Shown here: positions 27,225 to 35,872 of the stretch, in pieces
Layout of the letters: each line of letters starts with the position of its first letter
Numbering within the stretch: the stretch's first letter is position 1
Made by a program: the position numbers and the translations under genes
Source of the DNA: a bacterium
GTDB taxonomy: Bacteria > Bacillota > Clostridia > Lachnospirales > Lachnospiraceae
DNA length: 35,872 nt
Assembly: GCA_030535455.1 (NCBI GenBank)
Contig: JAUNJY010000040.1
Span: 4,535 to 40,406 of the forward strand
Direction: 5' to 3'
The notes under the pieces: generated by a model
What the model was told of the DNA's origin: nothing
The model's database searches: none
Seen by the model: only the letters and a program-made list of their open reading frames with translations

Positions 27225-27254
27225 AACGAACCGTAACATTATATGTAAGAAGGA
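27225..27254 (+). repeat. Degenerate CRISPR repeat 2 of the mini-CRISPR RNA
   Basis: GAACCGTAACATTATATGT (27228-27246) matches the array 2 repeat core GAACCTTAACATGAGATGT at 16 of 19 positions; two of the three differences are in the hairpin loop. ACAT/ATGT pairing is kept. The 3' third of the repeat is lost and runs into the terminator. Confidence 0.75.
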
Positions 27255-27303
27255 GCATCATCCCTTGCTTTTTACTAAAGCCAAGGGATGATGCTCCTTT
27301 TTT
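27251..27303. terminator. Perfect terminator shared by the mini-CRISPR RNA and groEL
   Basis: AGGAGCATCATCCCTTG (27251-27267) and CAAGGGATGATGCTCCT (27282-27298) pair over 17 bp, extended by CTTT/AAAG. On the plus strand TTTTTT follows, ideal for the small RNA. On the minus strand the tail is TTCTTAC, weaker, but it still lies 20 nt after groEL. Confidence 0.85.
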
Positions 27304-27321
27304 ATTAGAACTATTTTTTTA

Positions 27322-29230
<1,909 letters not shown>

Positions 29231-29303
29231 GTTAATTCCTTCTTTCTATATTACATCTTATTGTTTGCATGTTATATAGCATGTAGAACTTTTCTTTAAC
29301 TAT

Positions 29304-29332
29304 GTTATAGCACTAGGTATTAGCACTGTCAA
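29304..29332 (-). promoter_or_regulatory. groES-groEL promoter
   Basis: Minus strand TTGACA (29332-29327), 17-nt spacer, TATAAC (29309-29304). The -35 lies inside the CIRCE operator, so HrcA binding would block polymerase. Confidence 0.9.
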
Positions 29333-29346
29333 GAGGTGAGTGCTAA
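29320..29346. promoter_or_regulatory. CIRCE operator (HrcA binding site)
   Basis: TTAGCACTG, 9-nt spacer, GAGTGCTAA. It matches the CIRCE consensus TTAGCACTC-N9-GAGTGCTAA with a single change at 29328. HrcA represses groESL at normal temperature. Confidence 0.95.
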
Positions 29347-29484
29347 TGTTTTTGCATTATTTTTGTAACGCCTGTTTTTATGCGGGTTGTGTGGTTCTAA
29401 AAATTTTATAAATTACTCAAAATGGCTAATGAGGACCAATTAAGACCATTCTTTCACTCTTTATCCAAGCACCTTCTATAAGAG

Positions 29485-29597
29485 TCACATCTCTTCCTTC
29501 GCTTCCTGATCGGTGACTAGATGATTATACATCTCCGTAAAAGTACAGCAGAGCTGTCTTCCGTTTGTGAGAGTTTTATATTCCTTCTTGTCCCTCT
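29485..29597 (-). pseudogene. Coding-like fragment, unidentified
   Basis: A minus-strand frame ending at TGA 29485 reads about 38 residues with protein-like composition (KEYKTLTNGRQLCCTFTEM and on to KEEM), but has no start codon or ribosome site. It directly follows the decayed nitrilase gene. It may be the end of another lost gene. I do not recognise the family. The rest of 29231-29575 holds only the CIRCE/promoter region. Confidence 0.25.
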
Positions 29598-29882
29598 CTC
29601 CTAAATGGATCCTTAATTTCTTTATTCAACAATTCAGTATAAGAATTAACTTTTCTAAATGTATTTCCCATCATTTCGTAACTTCGATAGTTTCCTTTTT
29701 CATCCCAGCAAATTGGACTAAACGCACACGAGCAACCCGCATTTTCACCATTAGGATTTGCCATTGCTACTCCAACCATATTTTCATATGCCCTTGTTGA
29801 CAACGCTTGTACTCTTGGTAGTATTTTCAGCTATATGTGCGTTTTTTGCACGTTTTTGCATAATAGCACCTTTAAAATTCAT
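29576..29882 (-). pseudogene. Decayed carbon-nitrogen hydrolase (nitrilase family)
   Basis: The first ~20 codons from ATG 29882 (MNFKGAIMQKRAKNAHIAEN) look like a nitrilase N-terminus. After a large internal loss and a frame change, the C-terminal part is recognisable: RVQALSTRAYENMVGVAMAN, then GCSCAFSPICWDEKGNY. That joins directly to EMMGNTFRKVNSYTELLNKE, where about 30 residues seem to be missing. The catalytic Glu-Lys-Cys region is gone. A normal member has about 250-300 aa, so the gene is dead. Family assignment is from recall of the RAYENM...NPNGENAG pattern. Confidence 0.65.
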
Positions 29883-29937
29883 AATACTTCGTCACTCCCT
29901 CTAAATTTTGTGGTTAATTATAATTTAATCCAGTAAA

Positions 29938-29968
29938 GGAGCTGCAGATTTTATAATCCTGCAGCTCC
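29938..29968. terminator. Hairpin after the MBL-fold hydrolase
   Basis: GGAGCTGCAG (29938-29947) pairs perfectly with CTGCAGCTCC (29959-29968). On the minus strand only TTTA follows, so termination may be partial. Confidence 0.55.
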
Positions 29969-29988
29969 CCAATTTGAGCCGTCATAGT

Positions 29989-30711
29989 TTAACTTGTATG
30001 TTCTAATTCATGCAGATATTTCAATGCACCATCACGACAATCCGGTTTATCATGTCCAATAAAATAATGTTCAAAATCTAAGTTTTCAATAAATCTAATC
30101 ATAGAAATCAATCGACTTTGATCAATTGCACCGTTGTTCTCATAATGATCTTCGCAGTCGCCATCTCCCACAAACAACGATTTCTCTTCTGGGACAAATA
30201 TAAACAATGCATCTCGTGAATGTGTCGAATCATGTGGGATTAAATGTATATGTATATCTCCTGCATCTAAAATTATCGGTTTCTTAATCCCGATATCTAC
30301 AGTTTTTACCTGTATATCTGACAAATTCTGATATTCCTTTTGAATACACTTATTACAAAAGGCTATATCTTCTCCAGTTTTTTCACGTTCTTGCATCTTT
30401 TCATTCGTCCACTTCCACTTACTTACTTTCAATAATTTATCCTTCGTCATCTCACTACCAATGGATGTTCCATTTATATAATATAGTCCAAAGGTATGAT
30501 CCCAATGCCAATGTGTAATGATGGTGTATTTAGGCAAAGATAACCCAGCTTCTGTCAACGCCTGATAAAATGTTTCAACATGTTTCTTTGAATTACCCGC
30601 ATCAATCGCTACGCTATATTTCTCCCCGTTAATATAATATAAATATGGCCTGTCTGTATCACTATTACCTGGTAAGTAATAAATTCTTGAAGTCGCTTTT
30701 TTTAATTTCAT
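29989..30711 (-). CDS. MBL-fold metallo-hydrolase
   Basis: 240 aa. The zinc motif HWHWDH is at 67-72; further ligands are probably the His in PHDSTHSRDALF, the Asp in FVGDGDCED and the His in YFIGHDKPD. The fold is that of metallo-beta-lactamase hydrolases; the natural substrate is unknown. FCNKC near residue 118 is an extra CxxC. GAGGA lies 8 nt before the ATG. It stands alone, 300 nt downstream of a repeat and a foldable GC-rich element. Confidence 0.85.
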   Translation of the reverse strand: MKLKKATSRIYYLPGNSDTDRPYLYYINGEKYSVAIDAGNSKKHVETFYQALTEAGLSLPKYTIITHWHWDHTFGLYYINGTSIGSEMTKDKLLKVSKWKWTNEKMQEREKTGEDIAFCNKCIQKEYQNLSDIQVKTVDIGIKKPIILDAGDIHIHLIPHDSTHSRDALFIFVPEEKSLFVGDGDCEDHYENNGAIDQSRLISMIRFIENLDFEHYFIGHDKPDCRDGALKYLHELEHTS

Positions 30712-30912
30712 TTTGTTATCCTCACAATTGTCCCAATACTTTTTGCATAAATATCAATTTGTTATCTTCTTATTTTATCACTTCTCTCTTTCTGAATATT
30801 GCTTATTGCACGAACTGAACCTTTAGCTACTTTTCGAGAAGCATCATCTCACAAACACCATCACGACTTCATCGCTATACTATGGCATAGAAAGCAAATG
30901 GTAAACTGATAG
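30712..30912. other. Non-coding upstream region of the MBL-fold gene
   Basis: AT-rich; I see no convincing promoter, repeat or gene. A short frame crossing 30861-31052 is a by-product of the GC-rich element and the repeat, not a protein gene. Confidence 0.4.
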
Positions 30913-30991
30913 AACCAAGTGTCTTCGACACTCGTGGCGCCCCTTCCCTCAATCCGCCGGGAGAAGACACTTTGCCACGCCGAACTTGGTT
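30913..30991. other. GC-rich, highly foldable element with competing inverted repeats
   Basis: AACCAAGT (30913-30920) pairs with ACTTGGTT (30984-30991). AAGTGTCTTC (30917-30926) pairs with GAAGACACTT (30963-30972), and CGTGGC (30933-30938) with GCCACG (30974-30979). AGTGT/ACACT around CTTCG (30918-30932) can also form a local hairpin, so the pairings compete. It is clearly richer in G+C than its surroundings. It could be a structured RNA or a mobile palindromic element. Family unknown to me. Confidence 0.5.
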
Positions 30992-30996
30992 GCGAC

Positions 30997-31106
30997 AGCG
31001 ACATTCTCCTTTCGAGTGAGTGCGCATCTTGTCCCCGCTTTTTAGGGAGCATTTTTAATTGATAGGAGGCTGCTCGAAGAGAAGTTTCCTCATTAATTAA
31101 AAATGC
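30997..31106. repeat. Interspersed repeat, copy 3, joined to a hairpin repeat
   Basis: 30997-31057 aligns to the gabT-leader repeat (9596-9655) at about 75% without gaps. 31049-31106 is a hairpin GCATTTTTAATT ... AATTAAAAATGC whose inner part matches the 4hbD-leader hairpin (25/27 over 31064-31090). A shorter similarity, GCTCGA.GAGAAGTTTCC, recurs at 6106-6124. So this copy carries both halves that occur at the GABA genes. Confidence 0.65.
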
Positions 31107-31136
31107 AGTGAAACTAAATTTACAATTTCACTGCAT
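31099..31136 (-). terminator. Terminator after the phospholipase C-like gene
   Basis: Minus strand: ATGCAGTGAAA (31136-31126) pairs with TTTCACTGCAT (31113-31103) and is followed by TTTTTAATT. Its T-run is one arm of the neighbouring hairpin repeat. Confidence 0.8.
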
Positions 31137-31176
31137 AGTAAGAATATCAACAGTTCCTATACTTCTAATGGTAATA

Positions 31177-31794
31177 TCAGTTAACATAATTCCAACAATA
31201 TTTTGAACTAATCAAGGCATAGCGTTCTTTCTCATACACTTTAATTCCAGGAAGGAGCTCGCTGCTCAAATACTTGCAAATATGGCAAATGTAGCGTATA
31301 TCATCTTTGATCGTTTCACGCTCGTCCAGATACATTTGATGCAGCTCCTGAAACTTCTGCATTAAAAGCCATTTTTTCTGATCCCTACGTTCTAAAATAA
31401 AAGCCTTTAACTCAATGCTCTCTTCAAACAGCTGATGGAGCCTATCCTCATATTCTATATGTGCCTTCAGCGACTCCTTAAATTGGGAATTATGAGGAAA
31501 CGTGAATGCGTCTGCTGCATAATGAATAAGTTTTCCCATTTTGTAATAGTACATGTTGGACCAACGGTCAATGGCATTTAGCTCGCTTACGTATCCCTTT
31601 ATGACCTTACATGCATTCTCATAGTTATGTCCGTGGAATTTCTTTAAATGTAAACTTCCTTTTAAATAAGTGAATAGGTTTATGTCGGGTTCCACACAGC
31701 CAATTAAAAACAGTTTTCTCTGAAATGATGTCGTCTGCTTTGACATATTTTCCGCTATTTTCTTGCCAATTTTGTAATGGTCAATTGTTTTCAT
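31177..31794 (-). CDS. Zinc-dependent phospholipase C-like protein
   Basis: 205 aa. IGCVEPDIN near residue 32 and MGKLIHYAADAFTFPHN near 86 are hallmarks of the zinc-dependent phospholipase C-like family, where His and Asp bind zinc. No signal peptide is visible, so it seems cytoplasmic or its export is unclear, unlike classical secreted PLC. Activity is unproven. Ribosome site AGGACTGAGG. It has its own terminator downstream; a 135-nt gap with no clear feature separates it from the isomerase gene. Confidence 0.8.
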   Translation of the reverse strand: MKTIDHYKIGKKIAENMSKQTTSFQRKLFLIGCVEPDINLFTYLKGSLHLKKFHGHNYENACKVIKGYVSELNAIDRWSNMYYYKMGKLIHYAADAFTFPHNSQFKESLKAHIEYEDRLHQLFEESIELKAFILERRDQKKWLLMQKFQELHQMYLDERETIKDDIRYICHICKYLSSELLPGIKVYEKERYALISSKYCWNYVN

Positions 31795-31929
31795 AACCCT
31801 CAGTCCTTTCTTATCCTTTTCTAATCACATCAGATACAGTCACAGTATCTTGCCCTGCCTCCTTAATTAAAAGTATAGCAAGAAGATGTGAAGAGAGTCT
31901 GAAAAAGGTGAGTCTTATTTCTAAACAAT

Positions 31930-32727
31930 TTATAAATATTTCTCCTCTCTTAACCAATCCACCGACTTCTTTAACGCTTCCACCGTCTTTGTCTCAATAA
32001 CGCATCTGCATTCTAGCTTCCTTGCAAGGTCCAAACGCTCTCTTACATTGATTTCTCCACTTCCCAGTATCATATGGTTTTGTTCTTCCAAGGCATCATG
32101 AATATGAAAATGACTTAGTCTGGACTGTCGCTTTCTGATCAATGGCTCATCTACCTCTTTTGCAGTATGAGAATGTCCAATATCCCAAGTAAGCCCAAAC
32201 ACCTTGCTTTCTAGAAGCATATCAATTGCATTTATTTCATATGGATAAAATCCTTCCGTATTCTCAATGCAAAGCTTTATGTCATCTGTTCCGATTGCTG
32301 TTTCACACATCTTGCGAAACTGTATCATTTCCCTTAGATACTCCTGCTCATACTGTTGAAATAACTGCACCTTTCGGTCTGGTAAGGTAAAATGTACCCC
32401 ATGGTTCATATGCATATTTAGAATAGGGATCGCAAGGATTTTTGCTACCTGTATGGCACTTAAAACTGTATTTTGATATGCCTTTGCTACCTCCTTGTTA
32501 AAATCACTGACATTCAGATTTTCATCTAAATGGACGGTATAATAGCTTTGATAGCGGTTCGTTAACTTCTGTAAATGCTTCACCTCTTTTAATTGGTCGA
32601 CCTGATACTGAGGCAAATTCATATTAAGCTCAACAAAGTCAAGTCCCAGCTCTTTGCATAACTCTAATGTGTCTTCTAGGCTGTCACATTCAATCAGTGT
32701 TGGCATTCCAAAACTCATTTTCTTCAA
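31930..32727 (-). CDS. Sugar phosphate isomerase/epimerase-like TIM-barrel protein
   Basis: 265 aa, AP_endonuc_2/xylose-isomerase-like fold. Metal-site segments are visible: LNMHMNHG near 110, LCIENTEGF near 160, TWDIGHSH near 186, SHFHIHDA near 211 and the terminal VIETKT. Substrate unknown; the family includes sugar isomerases and endonuclease IV. The first codon is probably TTG (32727) since GGAGTGAG lies 6 nt before it; an ATG three codons later is possible. It may be part of the gpmA-zupT transcript. Confidence 0.82.
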   Translation of the reverse strand: MKKMSFGMPTLIECDSLEDTLELCKELGLDFVELNMNLPQYQVDQLKEVKHLQKLTNRYQSYYTVHLDENLNVSDFNKEVAKAYQNTVLSAIQVAKILAIPILNMHMNHGVHFTLPDRKVQLFQQYEQEYLREMIQFRKMCETAIGTDDIKLCIENTEGFYPYEINAIDMLLESKVFGLTWDIGHSHTAKEVDEPLIRKRQSRLSHFHIHDALEEQNHMILGSGEINVRERLDLARKLECRCVIETKTVEALKKSVDWLREEKYL

Positions 32728-32747
32728 AGGTATCTCACTCCATCCAA

Positions 32748-33091
32748 TTACTTTTTCTTGCAGACCACAAAGCTTATTGGGAAATTATGTCCTGTGATCA
32801 CTTTATGTTTTGTTATGACAAGTCCTTGCCGCCGTAAAAATCTAAGATAGGTTTGATCGGTTCTGGCATGATATGTAGGGCATTGGCAATTACGACTGCA
32901 TCAAATCGTCCGTCTTCATATTGAAGATTAGTTGCATCCGCTGCTGCAAATGTCACATTCTTAGGGAGTCCTTTTTTCTTCTCCTGAGCTAACATTTCTG
33001 TTGAAAAATCTGTAACCTCTAAAGATTCACAAGATAAGGCGATTGCCTTTGATAACATGGCCGGACCTGCTGCCAGCTCTAATACTTTCAT
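32748..33091 (-). pseudogene. Decayed class I SAM-dependent methyltransferase
   Basis: The open part (92 aa) begins at the SAM-binding motif VLELAAGPAMLS, lacking the usual 40 or so residues before it, and runs through VTDFSTEML, ADATNLQYEDGRFDAVV and NALHIMPEP. It then jumps to a C-terminal piece. After TAA at 32813 another frame continues GLVITKHKVITG and HNFPISFVVCKKK to a stop at 32748, the normal end of such enzymes. So the gene has lost its N-terminus and about 70 central residues and carries a frameshift. Motif I GPAM replaces the usual G.G.G. Confidence 0.75.
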
Positions 33092-33120
33092 GTCCTACCT
33101 TCTCCCATCTTATCTGCTCT

Positions 33121-33903
33121 TTATCCTAATGCCACATCCAATGTCATCATAAGCGTAAAGCCTACGGCAAAGAAAATGGTTCCAAGATCTGAATGTTCTC
33201 CTTCTGACATTTCCGGAATAAGTTCTTCTACGACTACATACATCATGGCTCCTGCTGCAAAGCTTAACAGATAAGGTAAGGCTGGAACAACCAAAGTAGC
33301 TGCAAGTATGGTAAGGATAGCACCAATTGGCTCTACCACTCCTGATAATACACCCAATACAAATGCCTTCGATTTCTTCATTCCTTCGCTGCATAATGGC
33401 ATGGAGATAATGGCTCCTTCAGGGAAGTTTTGAATGGCAATTCCAATGGAGAGTACTAAGGCACCCATTACTGTAATCTCTGAACTATTTGTCAAGCATC
33501 CGGCATACACAACGCCTACTGCCATCCCTTCAGGTATATTATGCAAGGTGACTGCCAACACAAGCATGGTAGTTCGTTGTAACTGGCTTCTAGGGCCTTC
33601 TGCCTGGTCACTGTTCATATGTAAATGAGGAATGACATGGTCTAACAATAGTAAGAATAGGATGCCAATCCAGAACCCTACTGCGGCCGGTACAAAGGAC
33701 CATTTTCCCATGGACGATGACTGTTCAATGGCTGGAATGATCAGGCTCCAGATCGATGCCGCTACCATGACACCTGCGGCAAATCCCGTTAAGCTTCTTT
33801 GCACTTTGTTATTCAAGGTTCCTTTCATAAAGAAAACACAGGCTGCTCCTAGGGATGTCCCTAAAAATGGGATCAGGATGCCTCTTAGTACATCTACTGT
33901 CAT
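33121..33903 (-). CDS. zupT: ZIP-family divalent metal transporter
   Basis: 260 aa, about eight membrane segments. The ZIP metal site is seen as [15 protein letters not shown] (helix 4) and [15 protein letters not shown] (helix 5); a His-rich loop [11 protein letters not shown] precedes. It imports zinc or related metals. Its ATG overlaps the gpmA stop (ATGA), so the two are co-translated. Confidence 0.88.
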   Translation of the reverse strand: MTVDVLRGILIPFLGTSLGAACVFFMKGTLNNKVQRSLTGFAAGVMVAASIWSLIIPAIEQSSSMGKWSFVPAAVGFWIGILFLLLLDHVIPHLHMNSDQAEGPRSQLQRTTMLVLAVTLHNIPEGMAVGVVYAGCLTNSSEITVMGALVLSIGIAIQNFPEGAIISMPLCSEGMKKSKAFVLGVLSGVVEPIGAILTILAATLVVPALPYLLSFAAGAMMYVVVEELIPEMSEGEHSDLGTIFFAVGFTLMMTLDVALG

Positions 33904-34646
33904 TTCTCTGCACTTCCTTGCTTTGCAACTGCCTTCATCTTTGCCTCGATCAAAGACTGGTCTCCAAGATACTGTTTGCTGATAAAGTTTCCCTGGTCAT
34001 CAAATTCATATACTAACGGTACGCCTGTTGGAATATTTATTGTTACGATTTCCTCTTCCGATAGCTTCTCAAAATATTTCACAAGGGCACGAATAGAATT
34101 ACCATGGGCTGCAATGATGACGCGCTTTCCTTCCAGCATATTTTGCAAAATGTTCTTTTCATAGTATGGAACGACTCTGGCTATGGTATCCTTTAGACTC
34201 TCTCCCAGTGGCAACAGTGACTGTTCTTCCTTTCGGTACTGCTCCTGGACTCTTGGATTTCTCTCATCGTTGTCATCTAACGATGGTGGATTGACGTCAA
34301 AAGACCGTCTCCATATTTTCACTTGCTCTTCTCCGTATTTTAGAGCAGTTTCTGATTTATTTAATCCTTGTAATGCCCCGTAATGGCGTTCATTTAGTTT
34401 CCATGACTTGATTACTGGAAGCCATGCACGGTCCATTTCATCCAATGCTAAATTTAAAGTATGTATTGCACGTTTTAAGTAGGAGGTATAGCAAATATCA
34501 AAATCATATCCGTTTTCTTTTAAAATTCTTCCGGCTTCTTTTGCTTCTTCTTTTCCTTTATCGGACAGTTCTACATCGGTCCAGCCTGTAAACAGGTTCT
34601 CTTTGTTCCAGACACTCTCTCCGTGACGTAATAGTACTAATTTCAT
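33900..34646 (-). CDS. gpmA: 2,3-bisphosphoglycerate-dependent phosphoglycerate mutase
   Basis: 248 aa. Phosphohistidine motif [10 protein letters not shown] near the N-terminus, [10 protein letters not shown], the second His in [15 protein letters not shown], and [12 protein letters not shown] are all present. Converts 3-phosphoglycerate to 2-phosphoglycerate in glycolysis. The start at 34646 (MKLVLL) is chosen over a GTG four codons earlier because AGAAGGGTGG lies upstream. Heads a likely operon gpmA-zupT-(methyltransferase remnant)-isomerase. Confidence 0.95.
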   Translation of the reverse strand: MKLVLLRHGESVWNKENLFTGWTDVELSDKGKEEAKEAGRILKENGYDFDICYTSYLKRAIHTLNLALDEMDRAWLPVIKSWKLNERHYGALQGLNKSETALKYGEEQVKIWRRSFDVNPPSLDDNDERNPRVQEQYRKEEQSLLPLGESLKDTIARVVPYYEKNILQNMLEGKRVIIAAHGNSIRALVKYFEKLSEEEIVTINIPTGVPLVYEFDDQGNFISKQYLGDQSLIEAKMKAVAKQGSAEK

Positions 34647-34690
34647 AGAAAAAACCACCCTTCTCTTTGTAGTTAGTCTTAGCTAACTTC

Positions 34691-34719
34691 ATACTATACC
34701 TTTCCCCTTAAATTGTCAA
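34691..34719 (-). promoter_or_regulatory. gpmA promoter
   Basis: Minus strand TTGACA (34719-34714), 17-nt spacer, TAGTAT (34696-34691). Confidence 0.7.
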
Positions 34720-34736
34720 TTGTATTTTTCTCTGAG

Positions 34737-35516
34737 TCAGTTTAGTTTCTCTTTGCTCTCTTCTGTTCCTTTAGTTAGAAATTCAACAACTGCGTCGATT
34801 GCCTTTTCTTGATCTTCTCCCTCTATTCCATGACCTAATTTGGAAAAGATCTTCAATTTGCAATTACTCATACAATTCCTGTAACGAACTGCTGCCTTCA
34901 GATCCACTACTGAATCCTTTTTACCATGGACCACAAGGGCAGGTCCTTGAAATTCCTTTGTCACTTTGTAGATTGGTAAGAACTTGGCGATTCTAAAATA
35001 TTTTCCTCCTACATCAATAGAACCATTATGAATGGAAACAACTTCTGGAATATGGTTTGTATCATATTTGGTATCCATGCAGGTACCATGTTTTGCATCC
35101 TCCTTTAATGTCGCGGCAGGAGCTAGTAACACGAGTTTATCAATGACATCTGCATACATGCCTGCTACCATTCCTCCAACCACGCCTCCCTGGGAATGAC
35201 CAAGGATATACACTTCACTTACAAACTCTAATGTCCTTACATAATTTAGAATTGCGATTGCATCTTCAATTTCATTTAATACATCCATATCTACAAAGTT
35301 TCCTGCACTCTTGCCATGTCCATTAAAGTCAAATCTTGCTACCGCAATTTTTTTCTCCAACAAACGATTGGAAATCAAGGTGAATAGGGAGTCTTTGGTA
35401 TCTCCCATGTCTCCTGTAAATCCATGAAACATAATGACGATTGGACATTTCTCGGTTGCCGGTTTTTCTAACTTTCCGTTTAGCTTGATGCCATCTCTAT
35501 GTATTGTAACTTCCAT
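34737..35516 (-). CDS. Alpha/beta hydrolase (feruloyl/cinnamoyl-esterase-like)
   Basis: About 259 aa. Oxyanion segment MFHGFTGDMG, nucleophile elbow GHSQGG, a likely acid Asp in GKKDSVVD and the catalytic His in LGHGIEG form a complete triad. The overall pattern resembles esterases such as the Butyrivibrio cinnamoyl esterases, but the substrate is not certain. The start at 35516 (MEVTIHRDG) has AAGGAGG 7 nt upstream; a further upstream in-frame ATG has none. No signal peptide. Confidence 0.85.
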   Translation of the reverse strand: MEVTIHRDGIKLNGKLEKPATEKCPIVIMFHGFTGDMGDTKDSLFTLISNRLLEKKIAVARFDFNGHGKSAGNFVDMDVLNEIEDAIAILNYVRTLEFVSEVYILGHSQGGVVGGMVAGMYADVIDKLVLLAPAATLKEDAKHGTCMDTKYDTNHIPEVVSIHNGSIDVGGKYFRIAKFLPIYKVTKEFQGPALVVHGKKDSVVDLKAAVRYRNCMSNCKLKIFSKLGHGIEGEDQEKAIDAVVEFLTKGTEESKEKLN

Positions 35517-35872
35517 GATATTTCCTCCTTTTGCTTTCTTACAAACTTTCTTATTTTTATTATAATACCGAATTGTTCCGCAATATTCCATGTACTATGT
35601 TAGCTTAGAGCTATGTTTCTAAAGGCTTTTGTGTCCTTTATGGCAAGTACAATATTTTGGTAGTGCGAATGTCCACGGTTATTGTCGTTCCCCGGGCATG
35701 CCGATGATTTTTTTGATATATCCACCCAAACACTCCAATTTTAGTCCATTTTCAGTCCTACTTTGGGCATACAGTGAGATTTCTTTACCATATACCCCAA
35801 TCAGTCACAACTTGCCCTTTATAATGGACCCCATGTAGTGGACACATTACTTTTTAATTTTTACCCAAAAAT
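35517..35872. other. Right-edge region without a callable gene
   Basis: Contains the upstream region of the esterase and about 260 nt of less AT-rich DNA. A minus-strand frame at about 35690-35810 reads a protein-like stretch (GKEISLYAQSRTENGLKLE ...) but is broken by stops on both sides. Near the edge GTGTCCACTACATGG resembles ends of some IS3-type elements. A decayed insertion element or gene remnant is possible but not supported enough to call. Confidence 0.25.

Larger units (their letters stand above)
27160..27304 (+). ncRNA. crRNA-like mini-CRISPR RNA next to the cas promoter (CreR/CreA-like)
   Basis: About 143-nt transcript predicted from its promoter (start near 27162) and its perfect terminator. 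Order: degenerate repeat 1 (27160-27191), spacer-like 33 nt (27192-27224), degenerate repeat 2 (27225-27254), terminator (27251-27303). The spacer-like part is just under the 34-37 nt of the true spacers. Both degenerate repeats keep the repeat hairpin, and the 8-nt handle before the guide would be UUUUAAAU against UUUGAAAU in the arrays. crRNA-like RNAs that load Cascade and repress the cas operon (CreR) or a toxin gene (CreA of CreTA) are known from type I systems. The seed match at 27088-27102 points to the cas-repressing kind. I found no CreT-like toxin gene here. Confidence 0.75.

Noticed and set aside
27127-27304. CreTA toxin-antitoxin pair
   Set aside because: The crRNA-like half fits, but I see no small toxin gene or rare-codon minigene with a matching promoter beside it; the guide points to the cas promoter.
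30861-31052. 63-codon minus-strand frame
   Set aside because: Produced by the GC-rich element and the interspersed repeat; no ribosome site or protein similarity.
35629-35838. 69-codon plus-strand frame at the right edge
   Set aside because: No ribosome site and no family resemblance; the opposite strand looks more protein-like but is broken by stops.

Overview
This 35.9 kb window looks like chromosomal DNA of a low-G+C anaerobic Clostridia species, probably Lachnospiraceae or a close relative. That reading rests on AT-rich DNA, strong AGGAGG ribosome sites, T-box and CIRCE control, ferredoxin-linked 2-oxoacid metabolism, a Clostridium-type 4-hydroxybutyrate dehydrogenase and a clostridial type I-B CRISPR-Cas locus. 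Almost every gene is on the minus strand. The clear plus-strand exceptions are the flavin reductase at the left end, a PucR-type regulator and a small RNA gene beside the cas promoter.

Left part (1-14.3 kb): a secreted lipoprotein flavin reductase is followed by a converging operon iorA-iorB-paaK. That operon sits behind a T-box riboswitch whose specifier reads TGG (Trp). The expected logic is induction when tRNA-Trp is uncharged, which suggests the operon makes tryptophan from indoleacetate rather than degrading it. Next comes a GABA-utilisation set: an amino acid permease, gabT (GABA to succinic semialdehyde) and 4-hydroxybutyrate dehydrogenase, with gltX and a PucR-family regulator between them. 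The three GABA genes have long 5' leaders with related hairpins.

Centre (14.3-27.3 kb): a complete type I-B CRISPR-Cas locus. The effector operon cas6-cas8b-cas7-cas5-cas3 is followed by array 2 (34 repeats), then cas4-cas1-cas2, then array 1 (23 repeats). The two arrays use related but distinct repeats, and their leaders share a motif at exactly the same distance from the first repeat. Upstream of cas6 and divergent from it is the most striking feature of the window: a plus-strand mini-CRISPR-like RNA gene with a strong promoter, two degenerate repeats around a 33-nt spacer-like segment, and a perfect terminator. Its guide matches the cas promoter region at 13 of 15 bases next to TCA, with mismatches only at positions 6 and 12, the positions that type I crRNAs do not pair. 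This is the architecture of a crRNA-like RNA that makes Cascade repress its own operon (CreR/CreA type).

Right part (27.3-35.9 kb): groES-groEL under a CIRCE operator, with a GroEL lacking the usual Gly-Met tail. Then come a decayed nitrilase-family gene, an MBL-fold hydrolase, a GC-rich foldable element next to an interspersed repeat, a zinc-dependent phospholipase C-like protein, a TIM-barrel isomerase, a decayed methyltransferase, a ZIP metal transporter, phosphoglycerate mutase and an alpha/beta hydrolase. I found no rRNA or tRNA genes and no intact insertion sequence.
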